From positions 1,204,742-1,268,741 of the forward strand of contig NZ_QSNG01000001.1 of NCBI RefSeq assembly GCF_003416765.1: a stretch of DNA of 64,000 nt, read 5' to 3'. The translations under genes were made by a program, and so were the position numbers. Shown here piece by piece: positions 1 to 10,017 of the stretch (its first letter is position 1; the number at the start of each line of letters is the position of its first letter). The DNA comes from Paratractidigestivibacter faecalis. Lineage in GTDB: Bacteria; Actinomycetota; Coriobacteriia; Coriobacteriales; Atopobiaceae. Below the pieces are notes generated by a model. That model did no database searches and was not told where the DNA came from. It saw only the letters and a program-made list of their open reading frames with translations.

Positions 1-1714
1 CGGACTGCTGCATGACATCGTGGAAGATGTGCGCAGCGGAGCCCAGGGCCAGGTGAGATGTTCCGTTGAGGCCCGCGTAGACAAGGACCTCGGGGTCATC
101 GGCGTTGGCAAAGCCGCACAGCGAGGCTACGTAATAGTAGCCCTCGTAGCCGTCCGAGCCGTCCTTTGCCTGCTCGCCCGTGCCGGTCTTGCCGGCAATG
201 TCATACCCCTCCACGGCGCCGTTCTTGCCGGTGCCGTCGGTCATGACGGCGCGCATGGCGTCGATCTCCTTCTCGCAGGCCTCGGCGGAGATGGCCTGGC
301 CGCCGCTGGGCCAGTCGACCTTCTCGCCGGCCTTGGCTATGAGGAAGTGGGGCGTGGTCAGCGTGCCCTGGTTGCCCACGGCCGCAAACGCGCGGATGAT
401 CTGGATCATGGGGATGGCCACGGACTGGCCGAAGGCCATGTAGCCGGCGGTTGTGCCGTCGTACTCGTCGTAGGACTTGACGATGCCCGCCGTCTCTCCC
501 GGGAAGTCGATGCCGGTCTTCTGGCCGATGCAGAACTTCTCCACGCCCTCCGCAAAGCGCTTGGGGCCTATGACCTCGTTGGCGAGAAGCGCCATGGCGG
601 GGTTGGAGGAGTGCTGCAGCATGTAGCGAACCGTCATGTCCTCGGCGTAGTCGCGGCCGTCGTCGTCCTGGACGTAGTTGTCGCCCAGGGTGTAGCGGGC
701 CGGCACGTTGTAGACGGTATCAGGCGTGTAGAGCCCGAGGTCGAAGCCGGTGGACGTGGTGATGACCTTGAAGACCGAGCCGGGCTCGTAGGACTGCGAG
801 ACGAGCTTGAGGTCGAGGGACGAGGAGTCAGTGAGGTTGGAGAAGTCCGGCAGCGGTGTGGAGCAGGCGGCGTAGATCTCGCCGGTCTTGGGGTCGCTCA
901 CCATGACCGAGCCAGACTCGGACTGGTAGGTCTCCACGCCCTCGGCGATGATCCTCTCGGCCTCCTCCTGGAGGTCGATGTCGATGGAGAGCATGATGTC
1001 CGTGCCGTCCTGGGCCTCGGTGACCTCGGACGTGCCGCCGGCGATGGGCGTGCCGCCCAGGCCGGTCTCCATGATCATCTGGCCGTCGGTGCCGGTCAGG
1101 ATGTCGTTGTAGTAGTACTCAAGGCCCGAGAGGCCCGTGCCCTCGCTGCCCACGAAGCCCAGGATCTGGGCGCCGGTGCTGCCGTAGGGGTAGACGCGCT
1201 TGGAGTCCTTGAGGTAGTAGATGCCCGCAAGGCCCTGGTCGGAGAGCTCTTGCTTGATCTTGTCGGCCACGTCCTGGTCCACCTGGCGCTTGATGTAGCG
1301 GAAGGTGGTGTCGGCGGTGAGGTCGCCCACATAGTCGGAGGCCACGCCGCCCAGGTTCTGGGCAAGGACCTGCGCCACGGCGGAGGCGTTCTCCACGACC
1401 TTGGGGTTTGCGTAGATGGTCTGGCACTCCACGCTCATGGCGAGGACCTTGCCGTTGCGGTCGTAGATGGTGCCGCGGCGGGCGGTTAGTGTGACCACGT
1501 TGGTGCGGCGGCTCTCGGCCTCGGAGGCAAGGCGCGGGCCATCCACCACCTGCAGCCAGAAGAGGCGCAGGGCGACGGCCGCGACGATGACGCAGAGAAG
1601 GCCCAGCAGCACCTTGCGGCAGGCGTCGAAGTCAGCGGGACCCTGCCCGCCAGGCCCACGGCGCCCGGCGCGGTACGTGACGCGAGGGGCCTCGTCGTAC
1701 GAGGCCCCCGGCAT
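1..1714 (-). CDS. ftsI: Class B penicillin-binding protein (FtsI/PBP2-type transpeptidase), 3' end cut by window
   Basis: Peptidoglycan DD-transpeptidase that cross-links septal wall at the outer membrane face. The frame is open from an ATG at 1714 to the window edge (571 codons seen). A cytoplasmic tail of about 30 residues is followed by one membrane segment (about 35-55) and a dimerisation-type region starting TARRGTIYDRNG. The penicillin-binding domain shows all three active-site motifs: SVFK (catalytic Ser313, Lys316), SSN (369-371) and KTG (509-511). The family is usually 550-650 residues, so little is missing. It is the fourth gene of a leftward mraZ-rsmH-ftsL-ftsI cluster, which favours FtsI over an elongation PBP2. 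The C-terminus, including any PASTA repeats, lies outside the window. Confidence 0.93.
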   Translation of the reverse strand, partial: MPGASYDEAPRVTYRAGRRGPGGQGPADFDACRKVLLGLLCVIVAAVALRLFWLQVVDGPRLASEAESRRTNVVTLTARRGTIYDRNGKVLAMSVECQTIYANPKVVENASAVAQVLAQNLGGVASDYVGDLTADTTFRYIKRQVDQDVADKIKQELSDQGLAGIYYLKDSKRVYPYGSTGAQILGFVGSEGTGLSGLEYYYNDILTGTDGQMIMETGLGGTPIAGGTSEVTEAQDGTDIMLSIDIDLQEEAERIIAEGVETYQSESGSVMVSDPKTGEIYAACSTPLPDFSNLTDSSSLDLKLVSQSYEPGSVFKVITTSTGFDLGLYTPDTVYNVPARYTLGDNYVQDDDGRDYAEDMTVRYMLQHSSNPAMALLANEVIGPKRFAEGVEKFCIGQKTGIDFPGETAGIVKSYDEYDGTTAGYMAFGQSVAIPMIQIIRAFAAVGNQGTLTTPHFLIAKAGEKVDWPSGGQAISAEACEKEIDAMRAVMTDGTGKNGAVEGYDIAGKTGTGEQAKDGSDGYEGYYYVASLCGFANADDPEVLVYAGLNGTSHLALGSAAHIFHDVMQQS

Positions 1715-1770
1715 CTGACGCCGCCCGCGGCGGCCCTGTCTGTCTCTAGTAGTTGACACGGGGAAAGAGT

Positions 1771-2286
1771 CTACGCCACGCCCTGGGCGGAGGCGTCCTC
1801 GGCCGCGGACTGCGCAGCATCCCCATCAGCCTGAGCGGCCTGCCCGTCGGAGGGGGCGGCATCGGCGGAGGCCGCGTCGGCGGCGCCGATGGTCACGGTC
1901 TCGGTGTCGGTGGAGAGGACCATGCCAAGGTTCTGGGTGGCGATGCGGCTGATGCGGGCGTTGGAGGAGAGCGCGGAGCGCTCGATCATGAGGCTGTCGT
2001 TGGTGGTCTTTGCCTCGCTTATCTGGGACTTGAGGGTGGCGTTTCCCTGGAGCGCCGCGACCGCGCCGGACGTGAGGGCGACGCGGCAGGCGCCAAGGGC
2101 GAAGAAGACCAGGGCGCAGGCGACTACCGCCTTGACGCGGGCGAGAAACTCCGGGGCCACGCCGCGGCGGGCGCGGGCGTCCAGCCCACCGCCGGAGACG
2201 ACCTCGAAGGAGGGGCGCTCCTGTGGGAGGGCGTATCCCCTCTCTATGTACTCCTCGTTTGCGACGGCCGAGCCCTGGTACCTCAT
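1771..2286 (-). CDS. ftsL: FtsL-like cell division protein
   Basis: Small bitopic division protein, expected to act with DivIC/FtsB and the adjacent transpeptidase at the septum. 171 residues from the ATG at 2286, chosen because AGGGA lies 7 bases upstream; an upstream in-frame start would add 14 residues with no such site. A basic, Tyr-rich N-tail precedes one strong hydrophobic segment (VVACALVFFALGACRVAL), then a heptad-like stretch (LKSQISEAKTTNDSLMIERS), as expected for a short extracytoplasmic coiled coil. The last 40 residues are low-complexity Ala/Asp/Gln. The assignment rests on topology, size and position between rsmH and the PBP; FtsL sequences are poorly conserved. Confidence 0.75.
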   Translation of the reverse strand: MRYQGSAVANEEYIERGYALPQERPSFEVVSGGGLDARARRGVAPEFLARVKAVVACALVFFALGACRVALTSGAVAALQGNATLKSQISEAKTTNDSLMIERSALSSNARISRIATQNLGMVLSTDTETVTIGAADAASADAAPSDGQAAQADGDAAQSAAEDASAQGVA

Positions 2287-2360
2287 TTGATATTCCCTGC
2301 TATCCGACGGACGCGTGGCCCGCTGCATGTGCGTTCAAAACGGTGTCAGGAAGCTGGGAG

Positions 2361-2412
2361 CTTGAGGGATAGTTGAGTGTTCCTCAAAGGTTGCTTGAGC
2401 GTTCCTTAAGGG
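2361..2412. promoter_or_regulatory. Helically phased TTGAG repeats upstream of ftsL
   Basis: In the 245-base gap between rsmH and ftsL, TTGAG occurs at 2362, 2373 and 2395, that is 11 and 22 bases apart (one and two helical turns). The last two sit in longer copies of TTGAGYGTTCC followed by TYAARGG. The gap is T-rich on the + strand and holds no gene. Such phasing suggests an operator or promoter array for ftsL-ftsI, but no regulator is identified. Confidence 0.35.
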
Positions 2413-2531
2413 TGCAGATTAACTAGGTTGAATGTTTCGGTGGTGCTGCGTTGTGGTGCGTTTGGGGTGCGTTGGTGGTGTGTGTTTGGTCTGTTTGCCG
2501 TGCTATGGAAGACGGCCTTTCGACCGGCATC

Positions 2532-3512
2532 CTAGAAATCTGACCCCGAGGGATCGAGCTTCACCGCAACCCTCGTGAGGGCGCTTCTCGACCTTGGGTT
2601 GGAAGCGACCTCCTCAGGGGTGGCGACAAGAGCCTTGCGCGTCTTGACTCTGACGATCGGCACGTTGCCGCAGACGCACACCGGAAGGTCCGGTGGGCAG
2701 GTGCAGCCCTGGGACAGCTCCGCGAAGACGTGCTTGACGATGCGGTCCTCGAGGGAGTGGTAGGCGATGACGCAGATCCTGCCACCCGGGTTGGCCCACC
2801 TGACGGCGGCCCTGAGGCCCCGGTCCAGCACCTCGAGCTCGTGGTTGACCTCGATGCGCAGGGCCTGGAACGTCTTTCTCGCCGGGTGCCCGCCACTTCT
2901 CCTCTTGGCAGCCGGGATGGCCGCCTTGATGACGTCGACGAGCTGGAGAGTGGTCTCGATGGGGGCCTTGGCCCTCGTCTCGCAGATCCTCCGGGCGATC
3001 TTGCCCGCAAAGCGCTCGTCGCCGTATACGCGGAGGATTCGGGTGAGGTCAGCTTCGTTGTAGGTGTTTACGACCTCTTGTGCGGTTAGGGTGTTGTTCC
3101 CCGAATCCATGCGCATGTCCAACGGGGCATCCTCGTGGTACGAGAAGCCCCTCTCTGGGATGTCAAGCTGGGGCGAAGAGACGCCCAGATCGAAGAGGAA
3201 GCAGTCCACGCCGGGGACCTCCGCCTCAACGAGCAGGCGGTCGAGGTCTCCGAAGTTGCCCTTGAGCGGAAGGAAGTCCGCCTCCGGCACCTCGCGCGAG
3301 AAGCGCTCGGTTGCCGCCGCAAGGGCCATGTCGTCCTGGTCGATGCCAATCGAGAGGCCGTTCGGGGCCACCCTCCTGGCGAGCTCCACGGAGTGTCCGG
3401 CCCCACCGAGGGTGCAGTCGCAGACCACCTCTCCCGGCTTTGGGTCGAGCTCTCTGAGGACCTCCTCGAGCATCACGGGTACGTGCCGATATTCGCCTGT
3501 CAAGGTGCTCAC
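2532..3512 (-). CDS. rsmH: 16S rRNA (cytosine(1402)-N(4))-methyltransferase RsmH
   Basis: SAM-dependent enzyme that N4-methylates C1402 in the ribosomal P site. 326 residues, normal for the family. The start HVPVMLEEVL and the SAM-binding CTLGGAGHS are textbook, as are FLFDLGVSSPQLD, RGFSYHEDAPLDMRMD and HPARKTFQALRIEVN. The start is a GTG with a purine-rich site (AGGAAGGG) in the 9-base gap after mraZ, so the two are co-transcribed and probably coupled. The C-terminal RSRSALTRVAVKL is the usual end. Confidence 0.97.
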   Translation of the reverse strand: MSTLTGEYRHVPVMLEEVLRELDPKPGEVVCDCTLGGAGHSVELARRVAPNGLSIGIDQDDMALAAATERFSREVPEADFLPLKGNFGDLDRLLVEAEVPGVDCFLFDLGVSSPQLDIPERGFSYHEDAPLDMRMDSGNNTLTAQEVVNTYNEADLTRILRVYGDERFAGKIARRICETRAKAPIETTLQLVDVIKAAIPAAKRRSGGHPARKTFQALRIEVNHELEVLDRGLRAAVRWANPGGRICVIAYHSLEDRIVKHVFAELSQGCTCPPDLPVCVCGNVPIVRVKTRKALVATPEEVASNPRSRSALTRVAVKLDPSGSDF

Positions 3513-3521
3513 CCGCCCTTC

Positions 3522-3977
3522 CTAGTCGTGGTACAGGAGCGACTCGAGGTCCATCTCGAAGTCGGCCTGCTGCCTGTTCCACTCCTCGGTGTTCCAGACC
3601 TCGAAGTGGTCGTCAGCACCCACGACCGTGACGTCAGCCACAAGGCCGAGCTTCTCGCGCGTGCCGGGCTTGACGTCGAGCTTGCCGAGCGCGACGCGTC
3701 CGGCGGAGTCGACGTCGATCTCCACGGCGCTGCCCATGAGGCCGCGCTTGAGCATGACGTCCTTGCGGTTGCGGGGGTCAAAGTGGTGGTCTCCGTACTC
3801 AAAGAGCCCGTCGACCCACGCCTTGAAGCCCTCGCGGGTGAAGCCGTTCACGCAGCCATCGAAGGGGACGAGCAGAATGGTCTTGTTGGTCTCGTCGACC
3901 AGCTGCTTGCGGAACACAGCGGGAAGCGTGACGCGGCCCTTGGCATCCACGGACATCGGATAAGCGCCAGTGAGCAT
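3522..3977 (-). CDS. mraZ: Transcriptional regulator / division cluster protein MraZ
   Basis: First gene of the division and cell-wall (dcw) cluster. MraZ is a DNA-binding AbrB/SpoVT-type protein that represses its own cluster in characterised bacteria. 151 residues, with the two expected repeats: GAYPMSVDAKGRVTLPAVF at the N-terminus and a second swapped-hairpin copy (GSAVEIDVDSAGRVALGK) near 80-100. The ATG at 3977 follows GAGGGGAGGGTGAC. It heads the leftward unit mraZ-rsmH-ftsL-ftsI. Confidence 0.96.
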   Translation of the reverse strand: MLTGAYPMSVDAKGRVTLPAVFRKQLVDETNKTILLVPFDGCVNGFTREGFKAWVDGLFEYGDHHFDPRNRKDVMLKRGLMGSAVEIDVDSAGRVALGKLDVKPGTREKLGLVADVTVVGADDHFEVWNTEEWNRQQADFEMDLESLLYHD

Positions 3978-4029
3978 GTCACCCTCCCCTCAGGACGTAT
4001 CTGGACGAGCCCCCGATTGGAGCGTGGAA

Positions 4030-4066
4030 TCACTATACGTCATTTGCCCCACTTCGCCACACCAAA
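4030..4066 (-). promoter_or_regulatory. Putative mraZ promoter with clustered TGG boxes
   Basis: On the minus strand a TATAGT hexamer (4037-4032) lies about 55 bases before the mraZ start. Immediately upstream is a run of TGG-containing boxes (TGGTG, TGGCG, then AAGTGGGG; 4064-4047). MraZ proteins bind tandem TGGGN-like boxes at their own promoters, so this is a reasonable autoregulatory site, though the boxes and spacing are not canonical and no good -35 is seen. Confidence 0.35.
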
Positions 4067-4257
4067 AAACACCTTGCGACACAGAAGGCGTCCTTTGGAC
4101 CGCAGAAGGGGGTCGGCTGGACTGAAGCGACCCAACATCTTGGGGAGCGAACGCCCGTTTGCACCAAAGCCGCGCACAAGGCGTTCACAAGTGCGCAGGC
4201 AATTGTGATGAACCCATGAATCCGCAGGTAGATACATGCGTTTGTCGCCGTTTTTAC

Positions 4258-4298
4258 GAGAAGCCCCTGGTCAGCCAAAGCGCAGCCAGGGGCTTCTC
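4258..4298. terminator. Hairpin in the xerD-mraZ gap
   Basis: Perfect 13-bp arms (GAGAAGCCCCTGG at 4258-4270 and its complement at 4286-4298) enclose a 15-base loop. It lies about 105 bases beyond the xerD stop, as expected for a terminator of the leftward xerD transcript, but there is no clear U-run on either side. No gene is seen in the rest of the 426-base gap 3978-4403. Confidence 0.5.
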
Positions 4299-4327
4299 TG
4301 AGGCGTCGCGCGGGCCCGTCCGGCCCG

Positions 4328-4400
4328 GTGGGGCGCCGTCCCACATGTGGTGTGGCAAGGTGTGGGGCGCCGTCCCACACCCAGTGGGGCGCCGCCCCAG
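4328..4400. repeat. Three imperfect copies of GTGGGGCGCCGTCCCACA
   Basis: Three near-palindromic copies of an 18-base unit start near 4328, 4361 and 4383, just after the xerD stop. The first two are almost identical; the third has CCGCCCC in place of CCGTCCC. Each unit can itself form a short GC hairpin. Possibly a local terminator array; it is too short and irregular for CRISPR. Confidence 0.5.
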
Positions 4401-4403
4401 AGG

Positions 4404-5306
4404 CTACTCGCCGAGGTGGGCGCGGGGGTGGGCCGCGAGGTAGACGCGGCGGATGTGGGAGCGGTCCAGGTGGGTGTAGAGCTGGGTGGTTGAGATGTCG
4501 GCGTGCCCCAGCAGCTCCTGCACGGCCCTGAGGTCCGCCCCGCCCTCTAGAAGATGCGTGGCAAAGCTGTGGCGCAGGGTGTGGGGGTGCAGCCCCTTGA
4601 TGCCCGCCACGCGGCCGTACTTCTCGCAGATGGCGTGCACGGACTGGCGAGAAAGGCGTCCGCCATGGACGTTGAGGAAGACCGCCGGCGTGGGCATGCG
4701 CCCCACGAGCGCCCCTCTCCCCTCCTCCAGGTAGGCCCGCAGGGACGCGGCGGCCGTCCCCAGGATGGGCACGAGCCGCTCCTTGCTGCCCTTGCCAAAG
4801 ACGCGCAGCAGCTCCTCGTCGAGCAGGACGGCGCGGCGGTCGAGGCCGCAGAGCTCGCTCGCGCGCAGGCCGCAGCCGTAGAGGACCTCCAGGACGGCCC
4901 GGTCGCGCAGACCTGCGGGCGTCTGGGGGAAGGGCTGGTCAAGCAGGGAGGCCGCCTGCTCGCGCGAGAGCACGTCCGGCAGGCGCGAGGGCTTGGCCGG
5001 CAGCGGCATGTCCGCCGTGGGGAGCTCGTCGCAGACGCCCTCCAGCACCATGAAGCGGTGGAAGCCCTTGATGGCCGAGGCCGCGCGCTCAAGCGAGGCG
5101 GGAGAGAGCCCCACCTCCGAGAGGGCCCCCAGGTGGCGCTCCACGTCGGCGCGCGTGACGTCGGTCGGCTCCACGATCTTCTCGCCCGCAAGCCAGTCCA
5201 GGTAGCGGGTCAGGTCGCGCCGGTAGGCGGCCACGGTGTTGGGGGAGCTCCCCCGCTCGACGGCGAGGCAGTCGAGGTACTCGCCGAGTGCGCCTGCAAG
5301 GTCCAT
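4404..5306 (-). CDS. xerD: Site-specific tyrosine recombinase, XerC/XerD type
   Basis: Cuts and rejoins DNA at dif to resolve chromosome dimers, normally as a XerC-XerD heterotetramer under FtsK control. 300 residues, standard length. The N-terminal SAM-like core-binding domain begins [22 protein letters not shown]. The catalytic domain carries the Arg of [24 protein letters not shown] (His242, Arg245), [10 protein letters not shown] and the nucleophile Tyr277 in LYTHL. It lies downstream of pyrG behind a strong terminator, so it probably has its own promoter. XerD is preferred over XerC on sequence feel and position; the pair cannot be separated with certainty here. Confidence 0.9.
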   Translation of the reverse strand: MDLAGALGEYLDCLAVERGSSPNTVAAYRRDLTRYLDWLAGEKIVEPTDVTRADVERHLGALSEVGLSPASLERAASAIKGFHRFMVLEGVCDELPTADMPLPAKPSRLPDVLSREQAASLLDQPFPQTPAGLRDRAVLEVLYGCGLRASELCGLDRRAVLLDEELLRVFGKGSKERLVPILGTAAASLRAYLEEGRGALVGRMPTPAVFLNVHGGRLSRQSVHAICEKYGRVAGIKGLHPHTLRHSFATHLLEGGADLRAVQELLGHADISTTQLYTHLDRSHIRRVYLAAHPRAHLGE

Positions 5307-5347
5307 GCGGCCTTCCCTCCCCTGGTCCAGGCGGCTGATCGCCGCAC

Positions 5348-5385
5348 AAAAAAGGCCGGGCCCGGCAGAAAGCCAGGACCCGACC
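5348..5385 (-). terminator. Rho-independent terminator of pyrG
   Basis: On the minus strand a 10-bp GC-rich stem with two G-U pairs (5385-5376 with 5363-5354) is followed directly by six T (5353-5348). It sits 35 bases beyond the pyrG stop. Confidence 0.85.
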
Positions 5386-5419
5386 CAAACGTTACCTCAT
5401 TCCGGCGCTCCGGGAAGCC

Positions 5420-7117
<1,698 letters not shown>

Positions 7118-7274
7118 CTACGGGTCTTCATCCTAGCACCGCGCCGGGACGCCGGAACCCCTGTAATTTCCCGCTCATAAAGACGTAACGAAACGGCGAG
7201 AAGGGCGGCGCGCGGACGCGGTGCTTGGGCGAAGGGTGCCATTGGGGACGGGGCGAACGGCATGCCCGGGCGGC

Positions 7275-8609
7275 CTACGCCGGCAGGGCCATGATCTGGT
7301 CGAGCTCGGCGTCCAGCTCCGGCATGCGCTTGACGCGCGACTTGCGCACCAGGTGGCCGCGGGCGAGCACGTGGAGCGGCTCGCGCAGCGCCGAGAGGTC
7401 ATCCAGGGGGTTGCCGCGCGTGAGCAGCAGGTCCGCGTCCATGCCGGCCGCGACGGTGCCGCAGACGCCGCCGAGGCCCAGCAGGCCGGCGTTGACCTGC
7501 GTGGCCGTGTGGAGCGCGAAGGCGGGCGTCACGCCCACGTACTTGGAGAAGTACGCGAGCTCGCGCCACGTGTCGTACTGCGTGACGTAGGGGCAGGAGG
7601 AGTCGGTGCCCAGGCCCACGGGGATGCCCTCGTCCAGGGCCTGGCGGGCGCTCTCGATGATGCCCTCGCAGACGATGTCCCCGTTGACCTTCTGCACGTC
7701 GGTGGAGTGGGTCTTCTCGGGCGGAAGCTTGACGAAGGGCAGCGCCGGGGAGATCGTGCAGGTCACGGAGGCCGGCCTGCCGGCAAGCTGGGTCCCGGCC
7801 GAGCCGTGGTAGAGCCCCACGATCTCGGGCGTCATCTTGGCGCCGTGCTCGATGGTGTCCACGCCGGCGAGAAGCGCCTGGCGCACGCCCTCGGTGGACT
7901 CCACGTGCGCCATGACGGGGAGCCCCAGCCCGTGGGCCTGGGCACAGGCCGCACGGGCGACCTCGAGCGGCATGCGCACCACACCGGGCTCCCCGGGCTC
8001 GGTGGCGTCAAAGACGCCTCCGGTGATGAAGAGCTTGATGACGTCGGCCTTGCGGGCAAAGAGGTCGCGCACCATGGCCGCGGCCTCCTCGGGCGCGTTT
8101 GCCACCTGGGCAAAGAGCCCGGCGCCGTGCCCGCCGGGGACGGTGATGCCCGTGCCGGGGGCAACCAGGCGCGGTCCCTCCAGACGCCCGGACTCTATGG
8201 CATCGCGCACGGCAAGGTCGCCGAAGAGCGGGTCTCCCGCGCCGCGGACGGTGGTGACGCCGCTCGCAAGCTGCTGGCGGGCGCTTCCCGCGAGCACGCG
8301 CCGCACGATGGCGCGGCCGGGGGCGTTGTCCAGGCGGCGCATGAGGTCGCCGGCGTTGCCCGCCGAGACGGGCTTTCCAGACCCGCAGAGGTGGACGTGC
8401 ATGTTGACCAGGCCCGGCATGAGGTAGGCGCCGCCCATGTCCATCTCGCGGGCGCCCGAGGGAACCCGCGCGCAGGCGGCGGGCCCCACCCAGGAGATCT
8501 TGCTCCCCTCGGTGATGACGGCCATGCCGCGCTGCGGCTTCATGTGCTCACTGCCGTCCAGCAGCGTGACGTTCAGAAGTGCGTAGGACTCGTTGGCTCC
8601 CTTGGGCAT
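7275..8609 (-). CDS. Metal-dependent amidohydrolase (imidazolonepropionase/prolidase-like)
   Basis: 444-residue member of the amidohydrolase superfamily, cytoplasmic, with no signal peptide. A short beta-sandwich N-terminus leads to the metal-binding HVH in PGLVNMHVHLCG. Further expected ligands are the Lys of DVIKLFITGG, His in VMAHVES, His in TIEHGAK and Asp in GLGTDSS. These resemble imidazolonepropionase-related and Sgx9260/Xaa-Pro dipeptidase-like groups. The natural substrate cannot be read from sequence, and there are no histidine-degradation genes beside it. ATG at 8609 follows GGGGAGAAG. It stands as a single leftward gene. Confidence 0.85.
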   Translation of the reverse strand: MPKGANESYALLNVTLLDGSEHMKPQRGMAVITEGSKISWVGPAACARVPSGAREMDMGGAYLMPGLVNMHVHLCGSGKPVSAGNAGDLMRRLDNAPGRAIVRRVLAGSARQQLASGVTTVRGAGDPLFGDLAVRDAIESGRLEGPRLVAPGTGITVPGGHGAGLFAQVANAPEEAAAMVRDLFARKADVIKLFITGGVFDATEPGEPGVVRMPLEVARAACAQAHGLGLPVMAHVESTEGVRQALLAGVDTIEHGAKMTPEIVGLYHGSAGTQLAGRPASVTCTISPALPFVKLPPEKTHSTDVQKVNGDIVCEGIIESARQALDEGIPVGLGTDSSCPYVTQYDTWRELAYFSKYVGVTPAFALHTATQVNAGLLGLGGVCGTVAAGMDADLLLTRGNPLDDLSALREPLHVLARGHLVRKSRVKRMPELDAELDQIMALPA

Positions 8610-8726
8610 GCTCTTCTCCCCTGCTTCCTGGTCGCGTTGGCGTCTGCGCTGGGGAGAAACGATAGCACGGGGGCGCGGCCGTCCCCGGAGAGGCTCCGCG
8701 GGCGGCCGCGCCCTTCTCGCCTGCGG

Positions 8727-9254
8727 CTAGAGTCTGCGGAGAACCACCTCGGTGGTGGTTAGCCAGGCGAGGGCGCCGGCCTCGATGGCCGCGCGGTCGC
8801 CGGCGGCGTAGGGGTTGTCGCAGGCCACCCAGTCGCGCCAGGCCTCGTCGTTGCAGGAGAGGTCGCGGATGCGCTCGACGCGCACGTCGCCCTCCGCCGC
8901 GAAGAGGCGCTCCCAGCGCCCACGCGGCCAGAGGTACTCCAGCTGCTCGGGCGTCCAGGAGCAGGAAAGCTCCGGCGGAAGCGCGCCACCGAAGTCGGCG
9001 ACGTCGCAGCTCAGGCCCGAGATGGCCAGGTAGATGTGCGCGGCCAGAAACGCCGAGGTGAGGCCGCTGCCGCTGCCCAGGTCGAGCACGAGGGAGCCGG
9101 GCGCCAGGCCGCTGCCGTGCGCCGCGGCGTCGTCGAGGGTCTCCTCGCAGAGCTTGAGCGGGTTGGGGCCCATGATGAGCTCGTGCACGAGGGCGGAGTC
9201 GTAGCCGTTGGAGCGGCTGAGGGGGTTGGGACGGGTGGACATACCGTCTGGCAT
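8727..9254 (-). CDS. SAM-dependent methyltransferase with apparent internal deletion
   Basis: 175 residues from an ATG at 9254 preceded by AAGGAG at 7 bases. The N-terminus (NPLSRSNGYDSALVHELIMG) and motif I (VLDLGSGSGLTSAFLA) are typical of a class I methyltransferase subfamily, as is the C-terminus (LPPELSCSWTPEQLEYLWP then DNPYAAGDRAAIEAG). From memory of that subfamily, full-length members are about 250-260 residues. Here motif I runs straight into the late strand HIYLAISGLSCDVADF, so the acidic ribose-binding residue and motifs II-III appear to be missing. The frame is intact, so a product may be made, but activity is doubtful. An alternative is a degenerate but expressed variant. Confidence 0.7.
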   Translation of the reverse strand: MPDGMSTRPNPLSRSNGYDSALVHELIMGPNPLKLCEETLDDAAAHGSGLAPGSLVLDLGSGSGLTSAFLAAHIYLAISGLSCDVADFGGALPPELSCSWTPEQLEYLWPRGRWERLFAAEGDVRVERIRDLSCNDEAWRDWVACDNPYAAGDRAAIEAGALAWLTTTEVVLRRL

Positions 9255-9292
9255 AGTGATTCTCCTTGTTCTGCGATAGGTTTTTGCCACAA

Positions 9293-9317
9293 GAAAACCG
9301 GCCGCCTTGCGCGGCCG
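9293..9317 (-). terminator. Terminator between the FMN protein and the methyltransferase
   Basis: On the minus strand CGGCCGC arms (9317-9311 and 9305-9299) with a 5-base loop are followed by GTTTTCTT. It ends the upstream leftward transcript and also argues against any methyltransferase start earlier than 9254. Confidence 0.7.
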
Positions 9318-9426
9318 CCTCCGGGCTCTTCAGTTAGCGCGTGCGCCGGGCACGCTACCTATCGGACAAGGTTCAAAAAGACATCCCCTTGGATGGTCGG
9401 GCGACGAGGCCTCTCCCCGTCACGCT

Positions 9427-9454
9427 CTTCTCGCTGGCATACCACGGCGAGAAG
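9427..9454. repeat. Inverted pair of the GCGAGAAG motif
   Basis: CTTCTCGC at 9427-9434 and GGCGAGAAG at 9446-9454 form an 8-bp stem just downstream of the leftward gene that ends at 9490. It is one of several places where this window-wide 9-mer makes a hairpin at a gene end. There is no U-run. Confidence 0.6.
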
Positions 9455-9489
9455 TGCGGCGGAGTGGGGCCTTTTAGCCTTGCCCACGG

Positions 9490-10017
9490 CTAGGCCACGC
9501 CCTCGCCGCGGGAGGGGTCGGCGGCGCGGCGCTCGCGCATCAGGGCGCCGGACTCCTTGCCGGTCATGCGCTCCACGCGCAGGCGCAGGACGCGGGTCTT
9601 GCCAGCCCAGTGGGAGATCTCCTCTCGGCACTCCTCGGGGTGGCCGACGTTGAATGCCTCGCCCATGAACATGAGATCCTTCTCCTGCTCGGCAGGGTCG
9701 TCTACGACCTCGATGGCGCCGAAGCAGATGACGCTGCGGTAGCGTGTGGTGTAGTCTGCCGGGACAACCTCGTCGGCGTCGATGACGCAGAAGGAGGCGT
9801 TGGGGTTGGCCGCAATGAGCTCGTGCTTGTGGCCCTCCATGGCGCCGCGGAAGGTGACGACGCCGTCCCGGTAGGCGTAAGACATGGGCACGGCGTAGGG
9901 CCACTCGTCGGGCCCGCCCGCCAGCGCCAGCACGCCGGCGGTGCCGCGGCGGAGCACCTCCACGCACTCGTCCTCGGTCAGGGCCTGCGCGGCGCGGCGC
10001 ATCTTGTGGACGTTCAT
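9490..10017 (-). CDS. Pyridoxamine 5'-phosphate oxidase family (FMN-binding split barrel, NimA-like)
   Basis: 175 residues, resembling the flavin-binding split-barrel group that includes 5-nitroimidazole reductase NimA. Visible features are MRRAAQALTEDECVEVLRRG at the N-terminus, GVLALAGGPDEWPYAVPMSYAYRDGVVTFRGA (strands lining the flavin site), GHKHELIAANPNASFCVID and YRSVICFGAIEVVDD. A C-terminal region TRVLRLRVERMTGKESGA matches the usual end. A cytoplasmic flavin-dependent reductase or oxidase is likely; the substrate is unknown. Its ATG overlaps the stop of the small upstream membrane ORF by ATGA, so translation is probably coupled. Confidence 0.85.
   Translation of the reverse strand: MNVHKMRRAAQALTEDECVEVLRRGTAGVLALAGGPDEWPYAVPMSYAYRDGVVTFRGAMEGHKHELIAANPNASFCVIDADEVVPADYTTRYRSVICFGAIEVVDDPAEQEKDLMFMGEAFNVGHPEECREEISHWAGKTRVLRLRVERMTGKESGALMRERRAADPSRGEGVA

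Noticed and set aside
20-1489. Long + strand reading frame opposite the penicillin-binding protein
   Set aside because: Low-complexity Gly/Ala/Val/Arg/His translation typical of GC-rich antisense; the minus strand has the SxxK, SxN and KTG motifs.
4033-4380. 115-codon minus-strand ORF in the mraZ-xerD gap
   Set aside because: Runs through the hairpin and the GC repeats, no ribosome site, no family resemblance.
4328-4400. CRISPR-like short repeats
   Set aside because: Only three imperfect copies, spacers of 4-15 bases, no cas genes.
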